In this document: piece by piece, positions 41,415 to 48,535 of the stretch
How positions within the stretch are numbered: position 1 is the first letter of the stretch
How the letters are laid out: every line of letters starts with the position of its first letter
Source of the DNA: JAZDGX01 sp964482205
GTDB taxonomy: Bacteria; Eisenbacteria; RBG-16-71-46; CAIMUX01; WJJG01
DNA: 64,000 nucleotides
Assembly (NCBI GenBank): GCA_964482205.1
Contig: CAYZWI010000004.1
Coordinates: 124,001 to 188,000 of the forward strand
Direction of reading: 5' to 3'
Program-made: the position numbers and the translations under genes
The notes under the pieces: generated by a model
Seen by the model: only the letters and a program-made list of their open reading frames with translations
Databases searched by the model: none
Told to the model about the DNA's origin: nothing

Positions 41415-41477
41415 CGGCCCGCTCAGGCGGCCGACGAGATCTTCAAAGAAACGGGAGATAAGCTCTTCCGTACGCGA

Positions 41478-41825
41478 TCACCTCCCTTCGGGTCCGGCCT
41501 TCGCCTGCCATGGCCAGCGTCCTTCCATCTCGACCAGCAAAGCCCAACTGAGGAACGTACGAATGACGATCAGCACACCCAAGGCGGCCACGCCTCCGAG
41601 AGTCGGATTGAGCGTCACCGTGCGAATGATATCTGCGGCCACCAGAAACTCCAGACCGAGCAGCAGGGACGCCCCCAGCCGGTACTTGAGGCTCTTGTAA
41701 GCCTGGCCCGGCTCTCTGGCCCGGCCAATGAAGCTGCGGGCGAGGCCATAGAGGATGCCCCCCACAATGACGGCCACCGCGACCGCCTCGATGCCGCCGG
41801 CTATCGCCTCGATCAGTTCGCGCAT
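41478..41825 (-). CDS. DUF1622 membrane protein
   Basis: A 115-residue integral membrane protein of the DUF1622 family, with helices at about 8-28 (GIEAVAVAVIVGGILYGLA), 48-68 (LGASLLLGLEFLVAADII) and 75-97 (LGGVAALGVLIVIRTFLSWAL). The segment ADIIRTVTLNPT between helices two and three and the final LLVEMEGRWPW are characteristic. GGAGG lies seven bases before the ATG at 41825. The function of the family is unknown. It follows the fourth sulfatase gene on the same strand after 160 bases. Confidence 0.85.
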   Translation of the reverse strand: MRELIEAIAGGIEAVAVAVIVGGILYGLARSFIGRAREPGQAYKSLKYRLGASLLLGLEFLVAADIIRTVTLNPTLGGVAALGVLIVIRTFLSWALLVEMEGRWPWQAKAGPEGR

Positions 41826-41985
41826 CGCTTCGCCTCCGGTGCTCTGCCTGCGATTCTGCGCCGGCCCGCGCTCCCGTTGGAGGGAGCGCGGGCGGCATCC
41901 GTCCAGCGACGTGGGCCCGCCTCCGTGGGGTCCTCGGCAGGGCCCATCGCGGCGCGGCACCGGACACGGTGCCTGCGGTCCACTG

Positions 41986-43512
41986 CTAGTGTTGTCCGCC
42001 TCCTGCAGCGTCCTTTAGCCGCTCCAGCACGCCGTCCAGATTGAAGGAAGCCGGCTTCTGCCGCGGCGGGAATTCCACGAAGCTCTTGATTTGCTCGCCG
42101 ACGATCCCCTGGGCCCCCCCGATGATGAAGAGACGGGCAAGCAGCCAATCCCAGTAGGAGTTGGAGTTCTCGTCGGCCCGCTCGAAGGGGTCCCGCCGGA
42201 GATGGAAGAGCTTCGGCATGCGCAGGTGGACGAACGGCTCGGCCCAGCAGGCCATCCGCTTGGCCCGCTGCTCCTCGAAGACGACCTTCCAATCGCCGAA
42301 CCTCAGGGCCACGAGCGCGCCGTCGTCGTTGATGTACCCGAAAAAGTTCCGGGGACTCTGCTCGGCCTTGCCGCTGAAGTAGGGCAGCATGTTGAAGCCG
42401 TCGACGTAGACCTTGAAGGTCTTGTCCCCTGCCTGATGACCCTTCCGCAGCTTGGCGTTGATCTCGGGTTCGCCGGCGGCCGCGAGCAACGTCGGCAGCC
42501 AGTCCTGATGGCAGACGATCCCGTTCAGCATCGTGCCGGCCTTGAACTTGGTCGGCCAGCGGACGAACGCCGGAACGCGCCAACCGCCTTCCCAGTTGGT
42601 GTTCTTCTCGCTGCGGAACGGTGTAATGCCGGCGTCGGGCCAAGTGTTGTAGTGGGGGCCGTTGTCCGTGGTGTACACGACGATGGTGTCGCCGGCGATG
42701 CCCAGCTCGTCGAGCTTGGCCAGCAGTCTCCCGACCTGCTCGTCGTGGGCGACCATGACGTCGTTATAAAAGCCCTGTCCGCTCTTGTCGGTGTGCTTGT
42801 CGGCGCGGTGGGTGAAGCAGTGCATGGCGGTGCTGTTCCACCAGACAAGGAACGGCCGGCCTGCCTTGTGGGCCCGGTCGATGAACTCTAGGGCGGCATC
42901 GGTAAATTCCTCGTCGCAGGTCTCCATGCGCTTCTTCGTCAGGGCCCCGGTGTCCTCGATCCGTTGCTTGCCCACGCGGCCCCAGCGCGGCTGCTCGGTC
43001 GAGTCGTCCTTATCGGTCGCCCAAGAGTGGATGACGCCGCGGGGGCCCATGGCCTGGCGGAATCGAGGGTCCTTCGGATAGTCCGGGTGCTCGGGCTCAT
43101 CCTCGGCGTTCAGATGGTATAGGTTTCCGAAGAACTCGTCGAACCCGTGAACAGTGGGCAGATAGGAGTTCTTGTCGCCGAAGTGGTTCTTGCCGAACTG
43201 GCCGGTCGCATAGCCCAGCGGCTTGAGGAGGTCGGCGATCGTCGGGTCCTCGGGCATAAGGCCGATGTCCATCCCCGGCGCGCCGACCTTGGTCAGGCCC
43301 GTGCGGACCGGGTTCTGGCCGGTGATGAAGGCGGCCCGGCCGGCCGTGCAGCTCTGCTGGCCGTAATAGTCGGTGAAGGCGACGCCTTCGTTGGCGATAC
43401 GGTCGATGTTGGGCGTGCGGTAGCCCATCTGGCCCCGGTTGTTGAAGCTGATGTTCCACCACCCGATGTCGTCGCCCATCAGTAGAAGAATGTTGGGTTT
43501 CTTTTCCGCCAT
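41986..43512 (-). CDS. Cytosolic sulfatase, CTAGR type
   Basis: A 508-residue type I sulfatase. The modifiable Cys55 stands in C-T-A-G-R (55-59), the Ala variant of CxPxR that anaerobic-type maturases accept; early metal ligands are Asp14/Asp15 (MGDDIGW) and a later TTDNGPHY gives the second metal pair. It is shorter than the other three sulfatases because it lacks the C-terminal beta-sandwich. There is no signal peptide, so it acts in the cytosol. AAGGAGA lies seven bases before the ATG at 43512. It starts 29 bases after the upstream sulfatase stop. The substrate, an organic sulfate ester, is unknown. Confidence 0.9.
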   Translation of the reverse strand: MAEKKPNILLLMGDDIGWWNISFNNRGQMGYRTPNIDRIANEGVAFTDYYGQQSCTAGRAAFITGQNPVRTGLTKVGAPGMDIGLMPEDPTIADLLKPLGYATGQFGKNHFGDKNSYLPTVHGFDEFFGNLYHLNAEDEPEHPDYPKDPRFRQAMGPRGVIHSWATDKDDSTEQPRWGRVGKQRIEDTGALTKKRMETCDEEFTDAALEFIDRAHKAGRPFLVWWNSTAMHCFTHRADKHTDKSGQGFYNDVMVAHDEQVGRLLAKLDELGIAGDTIVVYTTDNGPHYNTWPDAGITPFRSEKNTNWEGGWRVPAFVRWPTKFKAGTMLNGIVCHQDWLPTLLAAAGEPEINAKLRKGHQAGDKTFKVYVDGFNMLPYFSGKAEQSPRNFFGYINDDGALVALRFGDWKVVFEEQRAKRMACWAEPFVHLRMPKLFHLRRDPFERADENSNSYWDWLLARLFIIGGAQGIVGEQIKSFVEFPPRQKPASFNLDGVLERLKDAAGGGQH

Positions 43513-43541
43513 CTCTGGTCTCCTTTCTCGTTGGTTCTGAA

Positions 43542-45914
43542 TCATTGAAACGCCATCGCCACCTTGAAACGCTCTTCGGCGGTCAGGAAGTGATCGGCGT
43601 CCAAGGCGGCCTTGTCGACATCGATCTCCACCCAGTTGACCCGGCCGTTGAAGGCATTGCCCCGCGGGCCGTAGTCCGGCGAGACCGGCGAACCGTCTTC
43701 TACGCCCACATCCACCGTCTCGTCCGCCGAGTAGCCGAAGGGCTCGGTCATCTCGACGCGGCCCTCGCCGGCTTGCTGACCATCAATGTACAACGACACG
43801 GTGCCGCCCTTGGCCACGCCGCCGCCGTCGTAGGCAAACTCCATCCTCACCTGGTGCTGGCCGGCCGGGATGGCCTTCGCGCTTTCGACGAAGAAGTGCC
43901 TGATCCCGAAGAAGTTATAGCAGTATTTGAGCTTACCCCCTTGGGCATAGAGGCTGAAGCCCCCCGTGATCCCGCCGTTGGCCAGGATGACCCCTTCGGC
44001 GCCCCCTTCGGGAACCACCACTTCGGCCGTGAGGGAGAAGGACTTGTTCGTCGTGGCGATAACCGAATGAGGCGACAGGCCCTTCATCCCGCCGAAGAGC
44101 AACTGCCGGTTGCCGCGGATGAGCTGCGGGCGCCCGGCCATATCTGGATTGAAGCGCTCGGCAAGGCGGTCATCGATCGGGATCACATTGTACTTGGCCG
44201 CCTCGATCAGCCACAGGCGCTGAAGCTCATGAAGCTTCTCCGGCATTTTCTTGGCCAAGTCGTGGGCCTGCGACCAGTCCGACTTCGTATCGTAGAGTTC
44301 CCAGACGTCGTCGTCGAAGGGGGTGGTCTTGATCGCGCCCGTCTCCCACGGCGTGCGGTGCTTGGTGACCGCCGACCAGCCCTTGTGGTAGATGCCGCGG
44401 TTGCCGATGATCTCGAAGTACTGCGTCTCGTGCCGCTCCGGGGCCTTGGCATCGTCGAACGAGTGGAGCAGGCTCACGCCTTCGTATGGCTTCTGCTGGA
44501 TGCCGTTGACGAAGGTCGGCTGCGGCAGGCCCGCCGCTTCCAGGACCGTTGGCGCCACGTCGATCACGTGGCCGAACTGGCTGCGGATCTCCCCCTTGGC
44601 CTTGATGCCCTTGGGCCAGTGGACGATCGTCCCGTTCCTCGTTCCCCCCCAGTGCGAGGCGACCTGTTTCGTCCACTGGTAGGGCGTGTTCATGGCGTGC
44701 GCCCAGCCCACGGCATAGTGGTTGTAAGCCTGCGGTCCGCCGAACTTCTCGATGTTCGCCTTCAGAAACTCCGGAGTCTCCAGTTTCGAGAACCCGTTGA
44801 GCGGGATCATCTCGTTGAACGTGCCCTGGAGCGTGCCTTCCGCCGAAGCGCCATTGTCGCCGATGATGTAGAAGATGAGCGTATCGTCGAGGATCTCCAA
44901 GCCGGCCAGCGCGTCGATCAGGCGCCCGATATGGTGATCGGTGTGCTCCAGGAACCCGGCGTAGATCTCCATCTGCCGGGCCAGGATGGGCTTCATCTCG
45001 GGAGAGATGCTATCCCAGGCCGGAATCTCCGGGTGGCGCCTGGTGAGATCGCAGTCCGGCGGGATGACGCCCAGTTTTTTCTGCCGCGCGAACGTCTCCT
45101 CGCGCAGCTTGTCCCAGCCCTGGTCGAACTTCCCCTTGTACTTGTCCGACCATTCCTTGGGGACGTGATGCGGGGCGTGGGTCGCCCCGGGCGCGAAGTA
45201 CATGAAGAAGGGCTTGTCCGGCATGAGCGACTTTTGCCGGCGGACCCACTGGATGGCCTTGTCGGCCAGGTCCTCGGTAAGGTGGTAGCCCTCTTCGGGT
45301 GTCTTCTTGAGCTCGACGGGTGTCGTGCCTTCATAGAGCGAGGGGTAGTACTGGTTGGTCTCGCCGCAGATGAACCCATAGAAGTACTCGAACCCGCTGC
45401 CCGTCGGCCAGGCGTCGTACGGGCCCGCCGGACTGGTCTCCCAGCAGGGCACCTCGTGGCACTTGCCGAACTGGGACGTGGCGTAGCCGTTCAGCTTGAG
45501 CGTCTGGGCGAGCGGAGCGCAGGACTTGGGCCGGACCGAGCAGTTGCCCGGCGCCGAGGTGGCCATTTCGGTGACGCCGCCCATGCCGACCGTGTGGTGG
45601 TTGCGGCCGGTGAGCAGCGTCTGCCGGGTCGGCGAGCAGAGCGCCGTGGTGTGGAAGCGGCTGTACTTGAGCCCGTTCGCCGCCAGGCGTTCGGCCGTCG
45701 GAGTCTGGCACGGCCCGCCAAAGGCGCTCGCGGCGCCAAAGCCCGCGTCGTCGATCAGGACGACGAGCACGTTCGGCGCGCCCTGGGGCGGCAGCAGCCG
45801 CTCGATCGGCGGGTACTTCGTGTCCGGGGCTTTCGCATCGTAGGTCGTCAGACCCACGTGCTGCCTGTCCGGGATGGGCAGGACTTGTCTCTGGATCTTG
45901 TCCAGTTCTTTCAT
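43542..45914 (-). CDS. Large cytosolic arylsulfatase-like enzyme C
   Basis: A 790-residue sulfatase. The catalytic domain (about 45-560) has metal ligands Asp55/Asp56 (LIDDAGFG) and the modification site Cys93 to Arg97 (CSPTR), followed by LLTGRNHH. The last 200 residues form a beta-sandwich of the LamG/concanavalin type (SLTAEVVVPEGGAEGV, SLYIDGQQAG). It is very similar along its length to enzyme A (48530-50890) and less to B. The N-terminus MKELDKIQRQ is not a signal peptide. Its start and upstream region belong to an 86-base repeat that occurs again before enzyme B. An AGGGAAA stretch serves as weak ribosome site. Confidence 0.92.
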   Translation of the reverse strand: MKELDKIQRQVLPIPDRQHVGLTTYDAKAPDTKYPPIERLLPPQGAPNVLVVLIDDAGFGAASAFGGPCQTPTAERLAANGLKYSRFHTTALCSPTRQTLLTGRNHHTVGMGGVTEMATSAPGNCSVRPKSCAPLAQTLKLNGYATSQFGKCHEVPCWETSPAGPYDAWPTGSGFEYFYGFICGETNQYYPSLYEGTTPVELKKTPEEGYHLTEDLADKAIQWVRRQKSLMPDKPFFMYFAPGATHAPHHVPKEWSDKYKGKFDQGWDKLREETFARQKKLGVIPPDCDLTRRHPEIPAWDSISPEMKPILARQMEIYAGFLEHTDHHIGRLIDALAGLEILDDTLIFYIIGDNGASAEGTLQGTFNEMIPLNGFSKLETPEFLKANIEKFGGPQAYNHYAVGWAHAMNTPYQWTKQVASHWGGTRNGTIVHWPKGIKAKGEIRSQFGHVIDVAPTVLEAAGLPQPTFVNGIQQKPYEGVSLLHSFDDAKAPERHETQYFEIIGNRGIYHKGWSAVTKHRTPWETGAIKTTPFDDDVWELYDTKSDWSQAHDLAKKMPEKLHELQRLWLIEAAKYNVIPIDDRLAERFNPDMAGRPQLIRGNRQLLFGGMKGLSPHSVIATTNKSFSLTAEVVVPEGGAEGVILANGGITGGFSLYAQGGKLKYCYNFFGIRHFFVESAKAIPAGQHQVRMEFAYDGGGVAKGGTVSLYIDGQQAGEGRVEMTEPFGYSADETVDVGVEDGSPVSPDYGPRGNAFNGRVNWVEIDVDKAALDADHFLTAEERFKVAMAFQ

Positions 45915-45948
45915 GGGAATATTTCCCTAAAACGTTTGGATACTATTG
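45863..45948. repeat. Sulfatase junction repeat, copy 2
   Basis: An 86-base segment covering the first 17 codons of sulfatase C and its upstream leader. It aligns without gaps to 48450-48535; by hand count 73 of 86 positions agree. At its outer end it keeps CAATAG, the last Gln codon and stop of an A-type sulfatase, although the gene actually upstream is B. This marks an old A-C junction. Confidence 0.8.
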
Positions 45949-45986
45949 CCAGGTCAGCAGCAGGACTGGCATGGCAATGTGATTGT

Positions 45987-48335
45987 TCATTGCCTGGCCA
46001 TGATCTTCCTCATGGCCAGCTCGTCGTCCACGATCAGCTCCCCGCTGACGTCCACCGTGACTTTGTGGAGCTTGCCGGTGAACGGGAACGGCGCCTTATA
46101 ATCGGAGGTGACGGGCGAGCCCGTGTCCAGACCGACGGACAGGCCTCCGCCCAGCCCGTACCCCATGGGGGTCGTGACGGCCATCTCGATCTGCCCCACC
46201 AGTTTCTTGTCGATATAGAGCTGGGCCCGGCCGGGCGACCCTTTGCCGGCCCGGATATCCGGCTTTCCCGTCGGCTCGAACTCGAACCTCAGCTCATGGC
46301 GTCCCGCCGACACATTGTCCCTGGACCGGGCGATCATGATCTCCTTCCCGACGTAGTTGTGGACATAGCACAGCTTCCCGTCCTTGACGTAGAAAGAAAA
46401 GCCGCCATCGACGCCGCCTTGCGAAAGCAGCACGCCTTCGGCGCCTGCCTGGGGGATCTCGACGTCGGCCGTGATGCTGTGCGGCCGGTTAAATGTTCTG
46501 ACCGCCGAGGCCATCGGCTGCGTGTTCGGGTAGAAGGTGTAGCTCGTGCGGTCGACCGCGATCCGGGGGCGCTCCTCCATGGCGCGCAGCATGACACGGC
46601 CGTCTACGGGCAAAACATTGTACTTGCCCGCCTCGACATACCACTGGGCCACCATTTCGATCAACTTGGCCTTGTTCTCCGCGGCCACGTTGTGGTTCTC
46701 GGCGAAGTCCTCGGCGATGTGATAAAGCTCCCAATGGTTCGCGTCGAGCTCGGTGAGGGTGGCGGCGGGGATGGGCTCGCCCAACGGCTTTCCGGCCTCG
46801 AGGAACGAGGGCCCCGGCCACGGGCAGACGGCCCGCCAGCCGTCATGATAAATGGAACGATGGCCCATCATCTCGAAGTACTGGGTGACGTGCTTGGTCG
46901 GCGCCTGGGCATTGTCGAGGGCATGGGCTAAGCTCAGGCCCTCGATCGGCGACTGAGTGACGCCCCGGATCTTCGCCGGGGGCTCGATCCCCAGAAGCTC
47001 CAGCACCGTCGGGACCATGTCGATGGCATGCGCGTATTGCGTCCGGACCTCGCCCTTGGCCCTAATTCCTTTAGGCCAATGGACGATGAACGGATCGCTG
47101 ATGCCGCCCCGGTAGGTCTCCCGCTTCCAGCGGCGGAAGGGCGTGTTGCCAGCCCAAGTCCAGCCCCACGGGTAATGGTTGTAGTATTGGGGGCCCCCGA
47201 GCTCAGGCAGGGCCTTCAAATTGTCTTCCAGGGATTCGGGGACGGAATTGAAAAAGAGGTTCTCGTTGACCGAGCCAGCCGGACCGCCCTCGGCGCTGGC
47301 GCCGTTGTCGGAGATGAACATGATGATCGTGTTGTCCCACTCTCCGATCTCCTTGAGGAAGGCAAAGAGGCGGCCGTAGTGATAGTCCGTATGCGAGAGG
47401 AATCCCGCGAACACCTCCATCATCCGGGCGTAGACTTTCTTCTCATCCGGCGAGCATTTGTCCCAAGGCTTGACATCGGGGTCATGGCGCGAGAGCTCGG
47501 CGTCCTGGGGGACGATGCCCAGTTTCTTCTGACGCTCAAACACCATCTCGCGGTACTTGTCCCAGCCCATGTCGAATCTGCCCTTGTACTTGTCCACCCA
47601 CTCCTTGGGCACATGGTGGGGCGCATGCCCGGCGCCCGGACAGAAGTACATGAAGAACGGCTTGTTCGGCGCATTCTGCTTCGAGTCGGCGATGAAACTG
47701 ATTGCCTTGTCTGTAATGTCTTCAGTGAAGTGATAGCCCTCCTCCGGCGTCTTGGGCGATTCGACCGAGTGGTTGTCGTAGGTCAAGTCCGGGTAGTACT
47801 GATGCGTATCGGCGCCGAGGAAACCGTAGAACCGCTCGAACCCGCGGCCCAGCGGCCAGCGGTCGTAGGGCCCGGCGCCGGAAAACTCGGTGGCCGGGGT
47901 GAGATGCCACTTGCCCAGGGCGAAAGTGTTGTAGCCGTGCTGGAGCAGGATCTCCGACAGGAAGCCGTTCTCGAACGGGATGGAACCGTTGCTGCCGGGG
48001 AAGCCGGTCGAACCTTCCGTAATGCAGGACATGGCATTGGAATGATGGTTCCGGCCCGTCAGGATGCACGAGCGAGTCGGCGAGCAGAGCGCCGTGGTGT
48101 GCATGTTGTTGAAAAGAAGCCCGTTCTTGGCCAGGTTGTCGATGTTCGGCGTCTCGATGGGACTCCCGTAGCACCCCATCTGGCCGAAACCCGTGTCATC
48201 CTGGACGATGAACAAGACGTTCGGCGCGCCCTCCTTGGCGCGAACCGGCTGAGGCCAGGCGGGCTGTGAGACGTCCACCGTCCTCCCGACGACCCCCGTA
48301 TACGCAGTCCCCGGCTTATACTCTTTGAGTGCCAC
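45987..48335 (-). CDS. Large cytosolic arylsulfatase-like enzyme B
   Basis: A 782-residue sulfatase starting with GTG at 48335, preceded by AAGGAGG seven bases upstream. Metal ligands are in VQDDTGFG (about 44-51) and the modification site is Cys84 to Arg88 (CSPTR). The C-terminal 200 residues are a LamG-like sandwich (AQLYIDKKLVG). It differs from A and C in the N-terminus (VALKEYKPGTAY) and in many loops, so it is an older branch. No signal peptide is seen. The gene lies between two copies of an 86-base repeat. In-frame codons upstream of the GTG belong to a sulfatase remnant in another register and are not part of this protein. Confidence 0.92.
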   Translation of the reverse strand: MALKEYKPGTAYTGVVGRTVDVSQPAWPQPVRAKEGAPNVLFIVQDDTGFGQMGCYGSPIETPNIDNLAKNGLLFNNMHTTALCSPTRSCILTGRNHHSNAMSCITEGSTGFPGSNGSIPFENGFLSEILLQHGYNTFALGKWHLTPATEFSGAGPYDRWPLGRGFERFYGFLGADTHQYYPDLTYDNHSVESPKTPEEGYHFTEDITDKAISFIADSKQNAPNKPFFMYFCPGAGHAPHHVPKEWVDKYKGRFDMGWDKYREMVFERQKKLGIVPQDAELSRHDPDVKPWDKCSPDEKKVYARMMEVFAGFLSHTDYHYGRLFAFLKEIGEWDNTIIMFISDNGASAEGGPAGSVNENLFFNSVPESLEDNLKALPELGGPQYYNHYPWGWTWAGNTPFRRWKRETYRGGISDPFIVHWPKGIRAKGEVRTQYAHAIDMVPTVLELLGIEPPAKIRGVTQSPIEGLSLAHALDNAQAPTKHVTQYFEMMGHRSIYHDGWRAVCPWPGPSFLEAGKPLGEPIPAATLTELDANHWELYHIAEDFAENHNVAAENKAKLIEMVAQWYVEAGKYNVLPVDGRVMLRAMEERPRIAVDRTSYTFYPNTQPMASAVRTFNRPHSITADVEIPQAGAEGVLLSQGGVDGGFSFYVKDGKLCYVHNYVGKEIMIARSRDNVSAGRHELRFEFEPTGKPDIRAGKGSPGRAQLYIDKKLVGQIEMAVTTPMGYGLGGGLSVGLDTGSPVTSDYKAPFPFTGKLHKVTVDVSGELIVDDELAMRKIMARQ

Positions 48336-48449
48336 GGGTAACCTCCTTGACGATGAATCCCTTTGCCTGCAGTGGCATTCCCCGACCTCTAACCGCTGCC
48401 GTAGGGGCGGGGGCATGTCGCCACGTTGGGGCCATTGGTTGTTGGGCGC

Positions 48450-48501
48450 GCCTGTCCGGGATGGGTAGGACTTGCCGCAGGACATTGTCCTGTTCTTTCA
48501 T
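48450..48501 (-). pseudogene. Remnant of a sulfatase start (17 codons)
   Basis: An ATG with a good ribosome site (GGGAGG) at 48501 begins MKEQDNVLRQVLPIPDR, nearly the N-terminus of enzyme C (MKELDKIQRQVLPIPDR). After that the similarity ends and the frame continues only as a 61-residue nonsense peptide into the start of sulfatase B. It is therefore a truncated sulfatase gene, left when B was placed between A and C. The peptide could still be translated and couple ribosomes to gene B. Confidence 0.75.
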
Positions 48502-48535
48502 AGGAATACCTCCCTGCAGCGTTTGGATACTATTG
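48450..48535. repeat. Sulfatase junction repeat, copy 1
   Basis: The 86-base counterpart of 45863-45948. It runs from the last codon and stop of sulfatase A, through a 28-base spacer with the shared TATCCAAACG box, into the sulfatase remnant. Both copies point the same way and flank sulfatase B. Confidence 0.8.

Noticed and set aside
43545..46931. A plus-strand open frame of over 1100 codons across the sulfatase genes
   Set aside because: It crosses the intergenic gap between two sulfatase genes and reads as Arg/Asp/Val-rich antisense sequence without domains.
48316..48501. A 61-codon gene upstream of sulfatase B
   Set aside because: Only its first 17 codons resemble a protein, namely the start of sulfatase C; the rest is unrelated sequence, so it is listed as a remnant.
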